Shown piece after piece: positions 15,522 to 26,666 of a stretch of DNA of 64,000 nucleotides (positions are counted from its first letter, which is position 1; every line of letters begins with the position of its first letter). The notes beneath the pieces are model-generated. The model saw nothing but the letters and a program-made list of their open reading frames with translations, was not told where the DNA came from and did no database searches. A program made the position numbers and the translations under genes. Origin of the DNA: Cereibacter ovatus (GTDB lineage: Bacteria > Pseudomonadota > Alphaproteobacteria > Rhodobacterales > Rhodobacteraceae); NCBI RefSeq assembly GCF_900207575.1, contig NZ_OAOQ01000010.1:55362-119361 (forward strand). Reading direction: 5' to 3'.

Positions 15522-16508
15522 TCATTCCGCGGCGGTGTCGCGGGCAAGACCCTGCCCGGCGTTCAGGATTAGTTCTGCGGTCAGGTCATCGGTCACCAGC
15601 GTATCGACCAGCCCCCCGCGCGTGGCGGCGCGGATGATGTCAACCTTGTGCGGTCCGGCGGCGGCCAGCACCTTTTCGGGGATGCGGCGCACGATCTCCA
15701 GATCCACGCCGATGGTGCGGAGGTTGATCGGATGATCGATCCGGTTGCCCTCCCGGTCCAGAAACCGGCCCAGCACGTCGCCGATGGCACCCGCCTGTTT
15801 CAGATCGTCGGGCGCCACCTCTTTCGGCAGGCCATTGGCGATCAGGAACGACCGGGCCGAGATGTCGCTGGCCGTCAGGATCGCCGCATCAAGCGAACCG
15901 AGCTTGGCGAAATGGGCGGCAAAGATTTCCTGGGCCAGAAAGGCGTCCCGATCCACGCCGTCCGACAGGAAGATCGGCGCGGCAAGAAGCGAGTAATTCG
16001 CCCCCAGCGCCGCGGCAAACCCCGACACGATGCTGAAAGAGTTGAACGAGGCGCCCTGCATCGTCCCCCCCAGCATCGACACGATTTCCAGTGCGGGGTG
16101 GGCCTGCTGCGGCAGCTTGTTGATCGTATGTTCAAGGGTCATTCCCCAGGACACGCCGATGGACCGCCAGTTCCGGGTCCGCAGCTTTTCGGTCAGATAG
16201 CTTGCCAGCGCCGCGCCGACCGCGCTGTGGCAGTCATAGGCGTCGCGCCGCGCCGGGGCCACCAGCACGCGGGCAAGACCCAGTTCGGCGCGGATCGCCT
16301 CTTGCAGTTCGATACGGGCGATGAAGGGCGATTCGATCTGAACCTTGACCATTCCGCAGGATTTCGCCCGCTGGATCGCCTGGTTCACCCGCAGCCGCGT
16401 CGCGTCAAGCTGCTGGGCGATTTCGGCCTGGGTCATGCCGTTGACGTAATAATGCCAGCAGACTTCCGCCGCGAAAGCCTCGGTTTCGTCATGCACCTCT
16501 CGCACCAT
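15522..16508 (-). CDS. SorC-family transcriptional regulator of polyol genes
   Basis: Predicted 328 residues. An N-terminal helix-turn-helix (MTQAEIAQQLDATRLRVNQA, about 25-45) is followed by a SorC/DeoR-like sugar-phosphate-binding domain (GVSWGMTLEHTINKLPQ, VSMLGGTMQGASFNSFSIVS, DDLKQAGAIGDVLGRFLD, AAGPHKVDIIRAATRGGLVD). Family members sense a phosphorylated sugar and act as tetramers. It is transcribed away from the ABC transporter gene at 16717 and probably controls both directions through the 208-base gap, which contains a clear palindrome at 16565-16585. Confidence 0.88.
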   Translation of the reverse strand: MVREVHDETEAFAAEVCWHYYVNGMTQAEIAQQLDATRLRVNQAIQRAKSCGMVKVQIESPFIARIELQEAIRAELGLARVLVAPARRDAYDCHSAVGAALASYLTEKLRTRNWRSIGVSWGMTLEHTINKLPQQAHPALEIVSMLGGTMQGASFNSFSIVSGFAAALGANYSLLAAPIFLSDGVDRDAFLAQEIFAAHFAKLGSLDAAILTASDISARSFLIANGLPKEVAPDDLKQAGAIGDVLGRFLDREGNRIDHPINLRTIGVDLEIVRRIPEKVLAAAGPHKVDIIRAATRGGLVDTLVTDDLTAELILNAGQGLARDTAAE

Positions 16509-16564
16509 GCCGTTGTTACCCCCTGCTGATCCGTCAACCTGTCACTGGGCTGGACTGTGGCACA

Positions 16565-16585
16565 TGTTACAAATGTATTGCAACA
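16565..16585. promoter_or_regulatory. Palindromic operator candidate between SorC regulator and transporter
   Basis: TGTTACAA-ATGTA-TTGCAACA is an imperfect inverted repeat with arms differing at one position, lying 57 bases before the regulator start and 132 bases before the transporter start. The length and A/T content suit a SorC-type operator. A second shorter palindrome (ATGA-TGCG-TCAT) lies about 25 bases downstream. Confidence 0.55.
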
Positions 16586-16716
16586 GATACAGATGATAAA
16601 TTGGCACTTGCATGATGCGTCATACATTTGCATGGTATTGCCGGGGAGGTGCTGCGACAGACAAGGAAAGCTCGCGCAGCCAACGCAGCCCCGACGGTCT
16701 TTCAGGGAGGAGACTC

Positions 16717-18171
<1,455 letters not shown>

Positions 18172-18280
18172 GCCCCGCATCATCGGGCCGCCGTTCCGGC
18201 GGTGGCCCGACCGCGCTTCCAGTCCAGTTGCCGCCCGGCGGCATTCCAGTCTTGCGTCCTTCAGGTGGGAGGGTAGGTCC

Positions 18281-19159
18281 ATGCAATCCAGAAAGCTGGG
18301 TTGGCTTTTGTTAGCGCCGACGCTGATCGTCCTGTTCCTGTTCGGCGTGGTTCCGTTCGTTTATGTCGTCTATGTCTCGTTTCACGACTGGAACCCGTTT
18401 GCGGCCAACCCCGACATGGTGTTCAGCGGCGCGAACAACTTTCGCCGCGCGGTGTTTGACGCGGGCTTTCTGGCCTCGCTTGGGGTGACCGTTGCCTTTG
18501 TCTTTTTCGCGGTGCTGTCCGAACTGGTGATCGGCTATGCGCTGGCGCAGGCGTTCATGAAGGACTTTCCGGGCAAGGCCTTTTTCCGCACCATCCACAC
18601 GCTGCCCCTGATCATGGCGCCGATCATCGTCGGTTCGATCTGGAAGCTGATGACGACGCCTTCCATCGGCATCATCCCCAGCCTGCTGGACAGCTGGTTC
18701 GGCTATGACATGAACATCGGCCAGTCGGCGGCGACGGCCTTCGTTATCACCGTCATCATGGATATCTGGCACTGGACGCCGCTGGTCACGCTGACCCTGA
18801 TTGCGGCGCTGGTATCTCTGCCGCCCGACCCGTTCGAACAGGCCCAGATCGACGGCGCGAACAAGCGGCAGATCTTCTGGCACATCACGCTGCCGATGAT
18901 CGCGCCCGCAGTGGTGGCCACCGTGTTCATCCGCCTGATGGATGCGCTGCGCACCGTGGACGAGGTGTTGATGCTGACCGGCGGCGGCCCCGGATCGGCC
19001 ACCCGCTATGTCGGCGTCCATATCTTCAAGGAGGTCTTTCCCCGCACGAACTATGGCTATGGCTCGGCCGTGTCGGTGATCGTGCTTTACCTGACCATCG
19101 TGGTCTGCTGGCTGCTGTATGTCAGCATGCTTGCGCCCCGCAATTCGAAGAAGGGCTGA
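18281..19159 (+). CDS. ABC sugar permease, MalF type
   Basis: Predicted 292 residues, six membrane helices, with the binding-protein-dependent permease loop DPFEQAQIDGANKRQIFWHITLP split across about residues 185-207 (EAA motif for ATPase contact). ATG at 18281 follows GGTGGGAGGG. A 109-base gap after the binding-protein gene may hold an RNA-processing or attenuating structure that adjusts stoichiometry, as in many sugar transporter operons. Confidence 0.9.
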   Translation: MQSRKLGWLLLAPTLIVLFLFGVVPFVYVVYVSFHDWNPFAANPDMVFSGANNFRRAVFDAGFLASLGVTVAFVFFAVLSELVIGYALAQAFMKDFPGKAFFRTIHTLPLIMAPIIVGSIWKLMTTPSIGIIPSLLDSWFGYDMNIGQSAATAFVITVIMDIWHWTPLVTLTLIAALVSLPPDPFEQAQIDGANKRQIFWHITLPMIAPAVVATVFIRLMDALRTVDEVLMLTGGGPGSATRYVGVHIFKEVFPRTNYGYGSAVSVIVLYLTIVVCWLLYVSMLAPRNSKKG

Positions 19160-19163
19160 GGCC

Positions 19164-20000
19164 ATGAAAAAGGGCAATCCCTGGCTTTACATGCTGTTCT
19201 GGATCTTTGTCAGCTTCCTGACGCTGTTCCCGATCTACTGGCTGTTCGTGATCTCGGTGAAGCCGGCGGTGGATCTGTTCTCGACGCCCGACATCCTGCT
19301 GGATGGCATCTACTGGCAGAACTACATCGACGTGCTGAACGACCGCACGCTGCGCGGCTACATGGTCAATTCGCTGATCATTTCGTCGGGCAATGCGCTG
19401 CTGTGCACCACGCTGGGCTTTTTCGCCTGCTATGCGCTGTCGCGCTTCAACATGAGCGGGAAAGAGTCGATCTTCTTCTGGACCATCACCAACCGCATGG
19501 CGCCGCCGGCGGTGTTCCTGCTGCCGCTGTTCCTGCTGATGACGCAGGTCTATCGCGTGGGTGATTTCAGCCTGCTGGATACGCGGATCGGCATGATCCT
19601 GGTCTATTGCACCTTCAACCTGCCCTTCGCGATCTGGACCCTGCGGCCGACCGTCGACGGCATCCCGAAGGAACTGGACGAGGCTGCCTATGTCGATGGC
19701 GCAAGCCCGTGGAAGGTGATCACCGAGGTGGTGTTCCCGCTCTGCCGGCCCGGTCTTGCGGTGACGCTGATCCTGACATGGGTCTTTGCCTGGAACGAAT
19801 ACCTGCTGGCCGCGACGCTGACGAACTTCAACGCGCGCACGCTGACCACGGGCCTTTCGGAATATGTCACCACGACGGGCACCGAATGGGGCATCATGGC
19901 GGCGATCTCGATGTTCACGCTGATCCCGGCGCTGATCGTCTTCAGCATGGTGCAGAAGCATATCGTCACCGGCCTGACCTTCGGCGCGGTGAAGGGGTAG
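19164..20000 (+). CDS. ABC sugar permease, MalG type
   Basis: Predicted 278 residues starting MKKGNPWLYMLFW at 19164, four bases after the first permease. Six membrane helices, FPIYWLFVISVKP near the N-terminus, and the permease loop IPKELDEAAYVDGASPWKVI (about 175-195) mark it as the MalG-type partner. The long in-frame extension to 19119 overlaps the previous gene and is rejected. Confidence 0.9.
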   Translation: MKKGNPWLYMLFWIFVSFLTLFPIYWLFVISVKPAVDLFSTPDILLDGIYWQNYIDVLNDRTLRGYMVNSLIISSGNALLCTTLGFFACYALSRFNMSGKESIFFWTITNRMAPPAVFLLPLFLLMTQVYRVGDFSLLDTRIGMILVYCTFNLPFAIWTLRPTVDGIPKELDEAAYVDGASPWKVITEVVFPLCRPGLAVTLILTWVFAWNEYLLAATLTNFNARTLTTGLSEYVTTTGTEWGIMAAISMFTLIPALIVFSMVQKHIVTGLTFGAVKG

Positions 20001-20004
20001 GGCC

Positions 20005-20256
20005 ATGAGCGAGAAGATCGAAACCATCGTCGAGCCGATCGACATCCTGGAAGACGACGAGGCGCCCGCGCCCGTTGCCAAGGCAGGCTTCCTGCCGATC
20101 GAGACCAACTGGTTCGACCGGCTGTTCATCTCGGTCGTGATCTGGGTCGCGCTGTCCCTGTTCTGGTTCCGGTTCATCGAGCCCTTGGGGCCGTCGATCT
20201 GGATCTCCAACGCCATCGCCCTTGCGTTGGCCGTTCTCATCATCTCGAAAGGCTGA
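20005..20256 (+). CDS. Small two-helix membrane protein of the polyol transporter operon
   Basis: Predicted 83 residues. A charged N-terminal tail ([20 protein letters not shown]) of about 35 residues precedes two hydrophobic segments ([16 protein letters not shown], about 42-57, and [17 protein letters not shown], about 67-83). No known family is recognised. It lies four bases after the MalG-type permease and four bases before the dehydrogenase, so it is almost certainly co-translated with them. It could be an accessory subunit of the transporter, comparable in position to small membrane proteins seen in some glycerol ABC operons, but that is inference. Confidence 0.7.
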   Translation: MSEKIETIVEPIDILEDDEAPAPVAKAGFLPIETNWFDRLFISVVIWVALSLFWFRFIEPLGPSIWISNAIALALAVLIISKG

Positions 20257-20260
20257 CAGG

Positions 20261-21313
20261 ATGAAATCGCTCGTCCTTGAACGGAAAGACGAACTGTTGT
20301 TGCGCGACTTCCCCGACATCGACCGGCAAGAGCAGGTGCTTGGCCCCCGCGATGTCCGGATCAAGCTGCATACCGTCGGCATCTGCGGATCGGACGTGCA
20401 TTACTACACCCACGGCCGCATCGGCCCCTTCGTGGTGCAAGAGCCGATGATCCTCGGCCACGAGGCGTCCGGCACCGTGATCGAGCTGGGCGCGCAGGTC
20501 ACGACGCTAAGGGTGGGTGACCGGGTGTGCATGGAGCCGGGCATCCCTGACCCGAACTCGAAAGCCGCGCGGCTGGGGATGTATAACATCGACCCGGCGG
20601 TGCGCTTCTGGGCCACGCCGCCGATCCACGGTATCCTGCGCCCGACCTGTGTCCACCCCGAAGCGTTCACCTATCGGCTGCCGGATAATGTCAGCTTCGC
20701 CGAAGCCGCGATGGTGGAACCGCTGGCCGTGGGTGTCCATGCCGCAACCAAGGCCCGCATCCGCCCCGGCGATATCGGGCTGGTGCTGGGCGCCGGTCCC
20801 ATCGGCCTTGTCACCGCGCTGTCCGCACTGGCGGGGGGCTGTGCGCGGGTCTATGTCACCGACCTTGCGCCGAAAAAGCTGGAAATCGCGGAAAGCCTCA
20901 GCCCTGCGATCACCGGGGTGAACGTCGCCTGCGATGACATCGTGGCCCGGATCAAGGCCGACACCGACGGCTGGGGCGCGGATGTGGTGTTCGAGGCGAC
21001 CGGCTCGCCCCGCGCGGCCGCCGGCGTCTTCGAGCCGCTTGCCCCCGGCGGCTGCGTGGTGATGATCGGCGGCCAGCCCGACCCGATTTCCTACGATGCG
21101 GGCGCGGCCATGGTGCGCGAGGCGCGGGTGGAGAACATTTTCCGCTACGCCCATGTCTTTCCGCGCTGCGTGGCGATGCTGGCCAGCGGCGCCATTGATG
21201 TCAAACCGCTGATCACCCGGACCTTCGCCTTCGACGACAGCGTGCATGCGTTCGAGGTGGCGGCCTCGGCGCCGCCCGCCGACGTGAAGATGCAGATCGA
21301 ACTGCCGCAATAA
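20261..21313 (+). CDS. Xylitol dehydrogenase-like zinc alcohol dehydrogenase
   Basis: Predicted 350 residues from [14 protein letters not shown]. Medium-chain dehydrogenase with catalytic zinc ligands in [15 protein letters not shown] (Cys about 41) and LGHEASGTV (His-Glu about 66-67), and a Rossmann site LGAGPIGLV (about 178). The region [20 protein letters not shown] replaces the four-cysteine structural-zinc loop, as in sorbitol/xylitol dehydrogenases. It closely resembles rhizobial NAD xylitol dehydrogenases (xylitol to D-xylulose). Located inside the transporter operon between the permeases and the ATPase. Confidence 0.82.
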   Translation: MKSLVLERKDELLLRDFPDIDRQEQVLGPRDVRIKLHTVGICGSDVHYYTHGRIGPFVVQEPMILGHEASGTVIELGAQVTTLRVGDRVCMEPGIPDPNSKAARLGMYNIDPAVRFWATPPIHGILRPTCVHPEAFTYRLPDNVSFAEAAMVEPLAVGVHAATKARIRPGDIGLVLGAGPIGLVTALSALAGGCARVYVTDLAPKKLEIAESLSPAITGVNVACDDIVARIKADTDGWGADVVFEATGSPRAAAGVFEPLAPGGCVVMIGGQPDPISYDAGAAMVREARVENIFRYAHVFPRCVAMLASGAIDVKPLITRTFAFDDSVHAFEVAASAPPADVKMQIELPQ

Positions 21314-21326
21314 GGGAGAACCTGAC

Positions 21327-22388
<1,062 letters not shown>

Positions 22389-22708
22389 CGGCGTCGGCAG
22401 TGTGCGGTCCGGATGAAGCGGATGGGCCTTGGGCCGACAGATCGGCGCGGCCCGGCTCTGGGGTCATGGTCCGGAAAGGTGGCATCTTCACGCGATCGTC
22501 GGGCGCGGCACCCTTGGCCGCTGAATCGTGGTGGCGATCGCCACTTTGCACCGTCTGGAAGGGTCGGGGCTGCGGGCCGTGCCGCAACGCGGCCTGCGAT
22601 GGCAAGCCCCGCCAAGGCTGCGTCCCCGGTCCGAGGCATTGACGCACGGGGTCGCGCAAAAGCCGGACTTGACCCGTGCGCCCCTTGGCCTTAACCCCGC
22701 CACCGGCC
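22389..22708. other. Gap between polyol operon and tRNA
   Basis: 320 bases with no supported gene. It contains a perfect 14-base palindrome GTGGCGATCGCCAC at 22531-22544. No clear terminator was found for the transporter operon. Confidence 0.4.
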
Positions 22709-22784
22709 GGGCCTGTAGCTCAATGGTCAGAGCAGGGCGCTCATAACGCCTTGGTTGGGGGTTCGAGTCCCTCCGGGCCTACCA
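22709..22784 (+). tRNA. tRNA-Ile2 with CAU anticodon (read as lysidine-modified)
   Basis: A 76-nt cloverleaf including an encoded CCA. Acceptor GGGCCTG/CGGGCCT, D-arm AGCTCAATGGTCAGAGC, anticodon CAT at 22742-22744, and T-arm GGTTCGAGTCC. The CAT anticodon could be Met, but the sequence AGAGCAGG...CTCATAA...CTTGGT follows tRNA-Ile2 (E. coli ileX/ileY), whose first anticodon base is modified to lysidine by TilS and reads AUA. The elongator tRNA-Met of this genome is the separate gene at 60346. Confidence 0.85.
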
Positions 22785-22991
22785 AATTTCATCCCCATGC
22801 GGCTGCCAATGACCCGTAATCGTGCCCACTTCGGGGGGTCTTTGGTGCTCACCCGAGTCAAGAGAGTTTCGCCGCATCCCCGAGAATCAAGAAGGATGCG
22901 GCGGCAACGCCCTGAGAACGCAGGTTTTGTCAGGGCGTGCAGCAGGGCGGAAGATGCTTGTCATCGCTGTCCCGGTGCCGCGCGACCCCTT

Positions 22992-23165
22992 TCAGGAATC
23001 GCGCCCCATCTTGCGCCCAGGCGCCGCCTCTGCCGCATCGCGCAGAAACAGGCGCCTGAAATCGCGGCCTTCCGGTGCGAACGCCGTCACGCCCGCCCGC
23101 TTCAAGGCCGCGCACAGCTTCGGAATCGGTCGCCCTGTTTGCGCCGCGACAGTCGGGATGGTCAC
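22992..23165 (-). CDS. Possible small ORF, 57 aa
   Basis: A GTG-started frame reading VTIPTVAAQTGRPIPKLCAA and ending GRKMGRDS. The first 30 residues have protein-like character (a possible helix-turn-helix-like segment), but no family is recognised and no good ribosome-binding site is seen. It may be a fragment of a former gene. Confidence 0.25.
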   Translation of the reverse strand: MTIPTVAAQTGRPIPKLCAALKRAGVTAFAPEGRDFRRLFLRDAAEAAPGRKMGRDS

Positions 23166-23343
23166 GCAACGGCGGTGGCAAGCCGCGCGGTCATGTGAAA
23201 ATTATCGATGCCGGTCCCGGGGCGTTGCAGACGCGTTGCCTGGGTGTGGACCGCCGCGATCAGCGCCGGACCCGGCCCTTGTTCGTGATCCCCACCGAAA
23301 TGCCGAAGGCCGTCGCGGGGATCAGGGGCCCTTGCGGGCCACA

Positions 23344-23424
23344 GACCACCGGGGCCAATCCGTCGATCCGTGCCTTGCGCAGGATCGCGATGATCTGATC
23401 TTCCGTGAACTGCGGTCTCTTCAT
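23344..23424 (-). pseudogene. IS3-family transposase orfA remnant
   Basis: MKRPQFTEDQIIAILRKA is the typical start of the IS407/IS3-group OrfA protein (usual form MKR.RFTEEQII.IL.E). After about 27 codons the similarity is lost (ARIDGLAPVV, then unrelated sequence). The helix-turn-helix remainder, orfB and inverted repeats are missing, so this is a 5' fragment only. Confidence 0.55.
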
Positions 23425-23550
23425 GTCCGGTCCTCTTCTCGGGCCGGAGGGCAGCATCAGATAGACGAGCGATCGGGCGGCACAGCAGTTTTTCTACGCA
23501 CGCCTTACGGTGGTTCATTCCAAACCTCGTCAGAATGTGCGCCCAAATCA

Positions 23551-23581
23551 AAAGCCTGCCGCGGCGCGCGCGGCAGGCTTT
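23551..23581. terminator. Strong bidirectional rho-independent terminator
   Basis: A perfect 13-base stem AAAGCCTGCCGCG (23551-23563) and CGCGGCAGGCTTT (23569-23581) with loop GCGCG. On the minus strand it is followed by TGATTTGGG. It ends the peptidoglycan-binding gene about 100 bases downstream of that gene's stop. Confidence 0.85.
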
Positions 23582-23681
23582 GTTCGCTCGTGTCCCGCGC
23601 GCGCGGAATGTGCGCGCGGAATGTGTCAGCACTTGTCGGGCTTTTTCATTCCGCAGGCATCGGCGTCAAAGCCGGGCGGGG

Positions 23682-24209
23682 TCAGCCCGTCAGGCCGCCC
23701 AGAATGCCATAGGCGCCGGCAACGCTGCCCAACTGGCCGGTGGTGCCGCTGTCGCGGGCATAGGCCTCGACCGCACGCGAGGTGCCCGGACCCCATGCGC
23801 CATCGATCGCGCCCGAGTAATAGCCATAACGGGCAAGGCTGATCTGAACCTCGCGCCGCATCTGCGGGCTGAGTTCGCGGAACGCCTGCGCCGCGGGTGT
23901 GCTGTGAACGCTGGGCGCCACATATCGCGGCTGCTGATAGGCGGGCGCGGCGGCATAGGTCGCGCGCGGCTGGACGTAATACTGCGGCGCGACCGGCGGC
24001 GCGGCATAGCGCGGCTGGGCGTTGCCGAAGGGAAGCTGGCCGTTGTTGCGCATCTGGTTGATGACCACGCCGGCCACGGCGGCGGTGGCGGCGCCGGCGA
24101 TGAAGGCGCGGTCTTTCTTGCCAAGGGCATGGGCAGGCGCGACACTGGCCGGCACCAGCGACAGGGCGGCGAGCGTAGCGAGCGCGGTCTTGCGGATGTC
24201 GATTGTCAT
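23682..24209 (-). CDS. Exported peptidoglycan-binding-domain protein
   Basis: Predicted 175 residues. Sec signal peptide (LATLAALSLVPASVAPAHA), a hydrophobic Gly/Ala segment (AFIAGAATAAVAGVVI, about 35-50), and a Pro/Tyr/Gln-rich linker (about 60-105). The C-terminal domain (about 110-165) has the PG_binding_1 pattern: VQISLARYGYYSGAIDGAWGPGTSRAV, given here in two parts, VQISLARYGYYSGAIDG and AWGPGTSRAV. No catalytic domain is present. It likely anchors noncovalently in the cell wall. Single-gene unit with its own terminator. Confidence 0.8.
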   Translation of the reverse strand: MTIDIRKTALATLAALSLVPASVAPAHALGKKDRAFIAGAATAAVAGVVINQMRNNGQLPFGNAQPRYAAPPVAPQYYVQPRATYAAAPAYQQPRYVAPSVHSTPAAQAFRELSPQMRREVQISLARYGYYSGAIDGAWGPGTSRAVEAYARDSGTTGQLGSVAGAYGILGGLTG

Positions 24210-24470
24210 CTTGCGGGTCTTCCGTGTTGCGCTTTGTCAAAGCGGGCATCTGATGCCGGTGAACATGGGCCGGGCGGGGCTGTCTTGCAAAAACCCAGGC
24301 GCGCTATCCGATATCAACCGGCAGAGATCGGCTTCAAGGGTCTGAAATCACAGGGGACATGAATCCGCCTGCGCAGGATGTCCGGGTAGGTGGAAATTTG
24401 CCGGCCGCCGTGGTTGACGCCCTTGCGGCAGAGGATTAGGCCCACGGGCGCGGAACAGGAAGGGCATGGA

Positions 24471-25184
24471 ATGAGCGACGAGACCCCCGCCGAGGTGCCC
24501 TCGGCCATCGGCTGGCGCAATTTCTACGGGCGGCGGTCGGGCAAGACGCTGCGCCCGGCGCAACGCGCCTACCTGTCCGAGGATCTGGACCGTCTGCGCC
24601 TTGTCGGCGTCACCCGCGACGAAAACCCCGCGCGTGCGCCGCTGGACCTTGGGGCGCTGACCGGCGGCCGGCCGTTGTGGCTGGAAATCGGCTTTGGCGG
24701 CGGTGAGCATATGGTGCACATGGCCGCGCGCAATCCGCAGGTGGCGGTGATCGGCTGCGAGCCATTCGTGAACGGCGTGGCGATGCTCTTGGGCAAGATC
24801 CGCGCGGCGGGGGTGGGGAATCTGTCGATCCATCCCGGCGATGCGCGCGATCTGTTCGACGTGCTGCCGCCGGCCAGTGTCGCCAAGGCATTCCTGAACT
24901 ACCCCGATCCCTGGCCGAAGGCGCGCCACCACAAGCGCCGCTTCGTGACGCCCGGTCATCTGGGGCCGCTGGCCCGCGTCATGGCGCCGGGGGCCGAGTT
25001 CCGGGTGGCGACCGACATTCCCGATTACGTCCGCCAGACGCTGGAGGAAGTGCCCGCGGCCGGCTTCGAGCTGTTGGATCAGGGCGGCGTGCCGTGGGAG
25101 GACTGGCTGTCCACCCGCTATGAGCAGAAGGCGCTGCGCGAGGGGCGGGTGCCGCATTACCTGACCTTCCGGCGCGCGGGGTGA
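24471..25184 (+). CDS. trmB: tRNA (guanine(46)-N7)-methyltransferase
   Basis: Predicted 237 residues. SAM motif [15 protein letters not shown] (about 72-86), GCEPFVNGV (about 96), and the signature [16 protein letters not shown] (about 142-157), typical of TrmB with PDPWPK.RH.KRR. The family makes 7-methylguanosine at position 46 in the variable loop of tRNAs. ATG at 24471 is preferred, with AGGAAGGG upstream and the family start ([18 protein letters not shown]). Confidence 0.95.
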   Translation: MSDETPAEVPSAIGWRNFYGRRSGKTLRPAQRAYLSEDLDRLRLVGVTRDENPARAPLDLGALTGGRPLWLEIGFGGGEHMVHMAARNPQVAVIGCEPFVNGVAMLLGKIRAAGVGNLSIHPGDARDLFDVLPPASVAKAFLNYPDPWPKARHHKRRFVTPGHLGPLARVMAPGAEFRVATDIPDYVRQTLEEVPAAGFELLDQGGVPWEDWLSTRYEQKALREGRVPHYLTFRRAG

Positions 25185-25251
25185 CCCGCTTGGCGCTGGA
25201 CCCCGCAGGGGCCTTTCGCTAGAGAACCCGGGGGCTTTCAGGAGGAAGATC

Positions 25252-26595
25252 ATGTCCGGCCATGGTGCAGCGCAACCGATGACCGCCCGCCGTTCAGGCC
25301 CGCTGACGGGCCGGGCCGAGGTGCCGGGCGACAAGTCGATCAGCCACCGCGCGCTGATCCTTGGGGCGATGGCGGTGGGCGAGACCCGGATCACCGGCCT
25401 TCTGGAAGGTCAGGATGTGCTGGACACGGCAAAAGCCATGCGCGCCTTCGGGGCCGAGGTCACGCAGCACGGCCCCGGCCAGTGGTCGGTGCATGGCGTA
25501 GGCGTGGGCGGATTTTCCGAGCCGGCCGATGTGATCGACTGCGGCAATTCGGGAACCGGCGTGCGGCTGTTGATGGGCTGCATGGCGACGACGGGCCTGA
25601 CGGTGACTTTTACGGGTGACGCCAGCCTGCGCAAGCGCCCGATGGGCCGCGTGACCGAGCCGCTGGCGCTGTTTGGCGCGCGGGCCTATGGGCGCAAGGG
25701 CGGGCGGTTGCCGATGACCGTCGTGGGGGCCGCCGATCCGGTTCCGGTGCGCTATGCCGTGCCGGTGCCCTCGGCGCAGGTGAAATCGGCGGTGCTGCTG
25801 GCGGGGCTGAACGCGCCGGGTCAGACCGTGGTGATCGAGCGCGAGCCCACGCGCGATCATTCCGAACGGATGCTGCGCGGCTTCGGGGCCGAACTGACGG
25901 TCGAGGAGACGCCCGAGGGTCATGTGATCACCCTGACCGGCCAGCCCGAGTTGCGCCCGCAGGCGGTGGCGGTGCCGCGCGATCCGTCCTCGGCGGCGTT
26001 TCCGGTCTGCGCGGCGCTGATCGTCGAGGGGTCGGACATTCTTGTGCCCGGCGTCAGCCGCAACCCGACCCGCGACGGGCTGTATGTCACTTTGCTGGAG
26101 ATGGGCGCCGACATCGCCTTCGAGAACCCGCGCGAGGAAGGCGGAGAGCCGGTGGCCGACCTGCGGGTGCGCGCCTCGGCGTTGACGGGGGTCGAGGTGC
26201 CGCCCGAACGCGCGCCCTCGATGATCGACGAATATCCGGTGCTGGCGGTGGTGGCGGCTTTTGCCGAGGGTCGCACCGTCATGCGCGGGGTGAAAGAGTT
26301 GCGGGTGAAGGAAAGCGACCGGATCGATGCGATGGCCCGCGGTCTGGAGGCATGCGGCGTGCGCGTCGAGGAAGACGAGGACACGCTGATCGTGCATGGC
26401 ATGGGGGCGGGCGCTGTGCCGGGGGGGGCGGTCTGCGCGACCCACATCGATCACCGGATCGCGATGAGTTTTCTGGTGCTGGGGATGGCGGCGAAGGCCG
26501 AGGTGTCGGTGGATGACGGATCGCCGATCGCGACCTCTTTCCCGGCGTTCGTGGGGTTGATGCGCGGGCTGGGCGCCGAGCTTGCGTTGGGGTGA
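25252..26595 (+). CDS. aroA: 3-phosphoshikimate 1-carboxyvinyltransferase (EPSP synthase)
   Basis: Predicted 447 residues, full length. It catalyses the sixth step of the shikimate pathway (shikimate-3-phosphate plus PEP). The alphaproteobacterial form is shown by [16 protein letters not shown] (about 24-39), [13 protein letters not shown] (97-109), [12 protein letters not shown] (about 120), [28 protein letters not shown] and [11 protein letters not shown]. Overall it is closest to the class II group that includes the glyphosate-tolerant CP4 enzyme. However, residue 101, which aligns with the CP4 tolerance residue Ala100, is Gly here. It is followed by a hairpin and by cmk, a common alphaproteobacterial order. 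Confidence 0.95.
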   Translation: MSGHGAAQPMTARRSGPLTGRAEVPGDKSISHRALILGAMAVGETRITGLLEGQDVLDTAKAMRAFGAEVTQHGPGQWSVHGVGVGGFSEPADVIDCGNSGTGVRLLMGCMATTGLTVTFTGDASLRKRPMGRVTEPLALFGARAYGRKGGRLPMTVVGAADPVPVRYAVPVPSAQVKSAVLLAGLNAPGQTVVIEREPTRDHSERMLRGFGAELTVEETPEGHVITLTGQPELRPQAVAVPRDPSSAAFPVCAALIVEGSDILVPGVSRNPTRDGLYVTLLEMGADIAFENPREEGGEPVADLRVRASALTGVEVPPERAPSMIDEYPVLAVVAAFAEGRTVMRGVKELRVKESDRIDAMARGLEACGVRVEEDEDTLIVHGMGAGAVPGGAVCATHIDHRIAMSFLVLGMAAKAEVSVDDGSPIATSFPAFVGLMRGLGAELALG

Positions 26596-26605
26596 GGGCG
26601 GAAGC

Positions 26606-26624
26606 GGGGGGCTGTCTGCCCCCC
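26606..26624 (+). terminator. Hairpin in a Rhodobacterales-type intergenic element
   Basis: GGGGGGC (26606-26612), loop TGTCT, GCCCCCC (26618-26624), followed by CCCCCCGAGGATATTTGAG at about 26628-26646. From memory, similar hairpin plus GAGGATATTTG.G..A.AATGAA sequences recur between genes in Rhodobacterales genomes. It may terminate or attenuate aroA transcription ahead of cmk. Confidence 0.5.
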
Positions 26625-26666
26625 GCGCCCCCCGAGGATATTTGAGCCAGAATGAAAGGCAGCGGG

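Larger units (their letters stand above)
22785..23681. other. Decayed intergenic region after tRNA-Ile2
   Basis: About 900 bases without an intact recognisable gene. It holds a possible 57-codon frame (22992-23165, minus), an IS3-type orfA remnant (23344-23424, minus) and a strong terminator (23551-23581). Position next to a tRNA gene and loss of coding coherence suggest an old insertion that has degraded. Confidence 0.5.

Noticed and set aside
22709-22784. tRNA-Met
   Set aside because: CAU anticodon, but the body matches tRNA-Ile2 and a clear elongator tRNA-Met exists at 60346.
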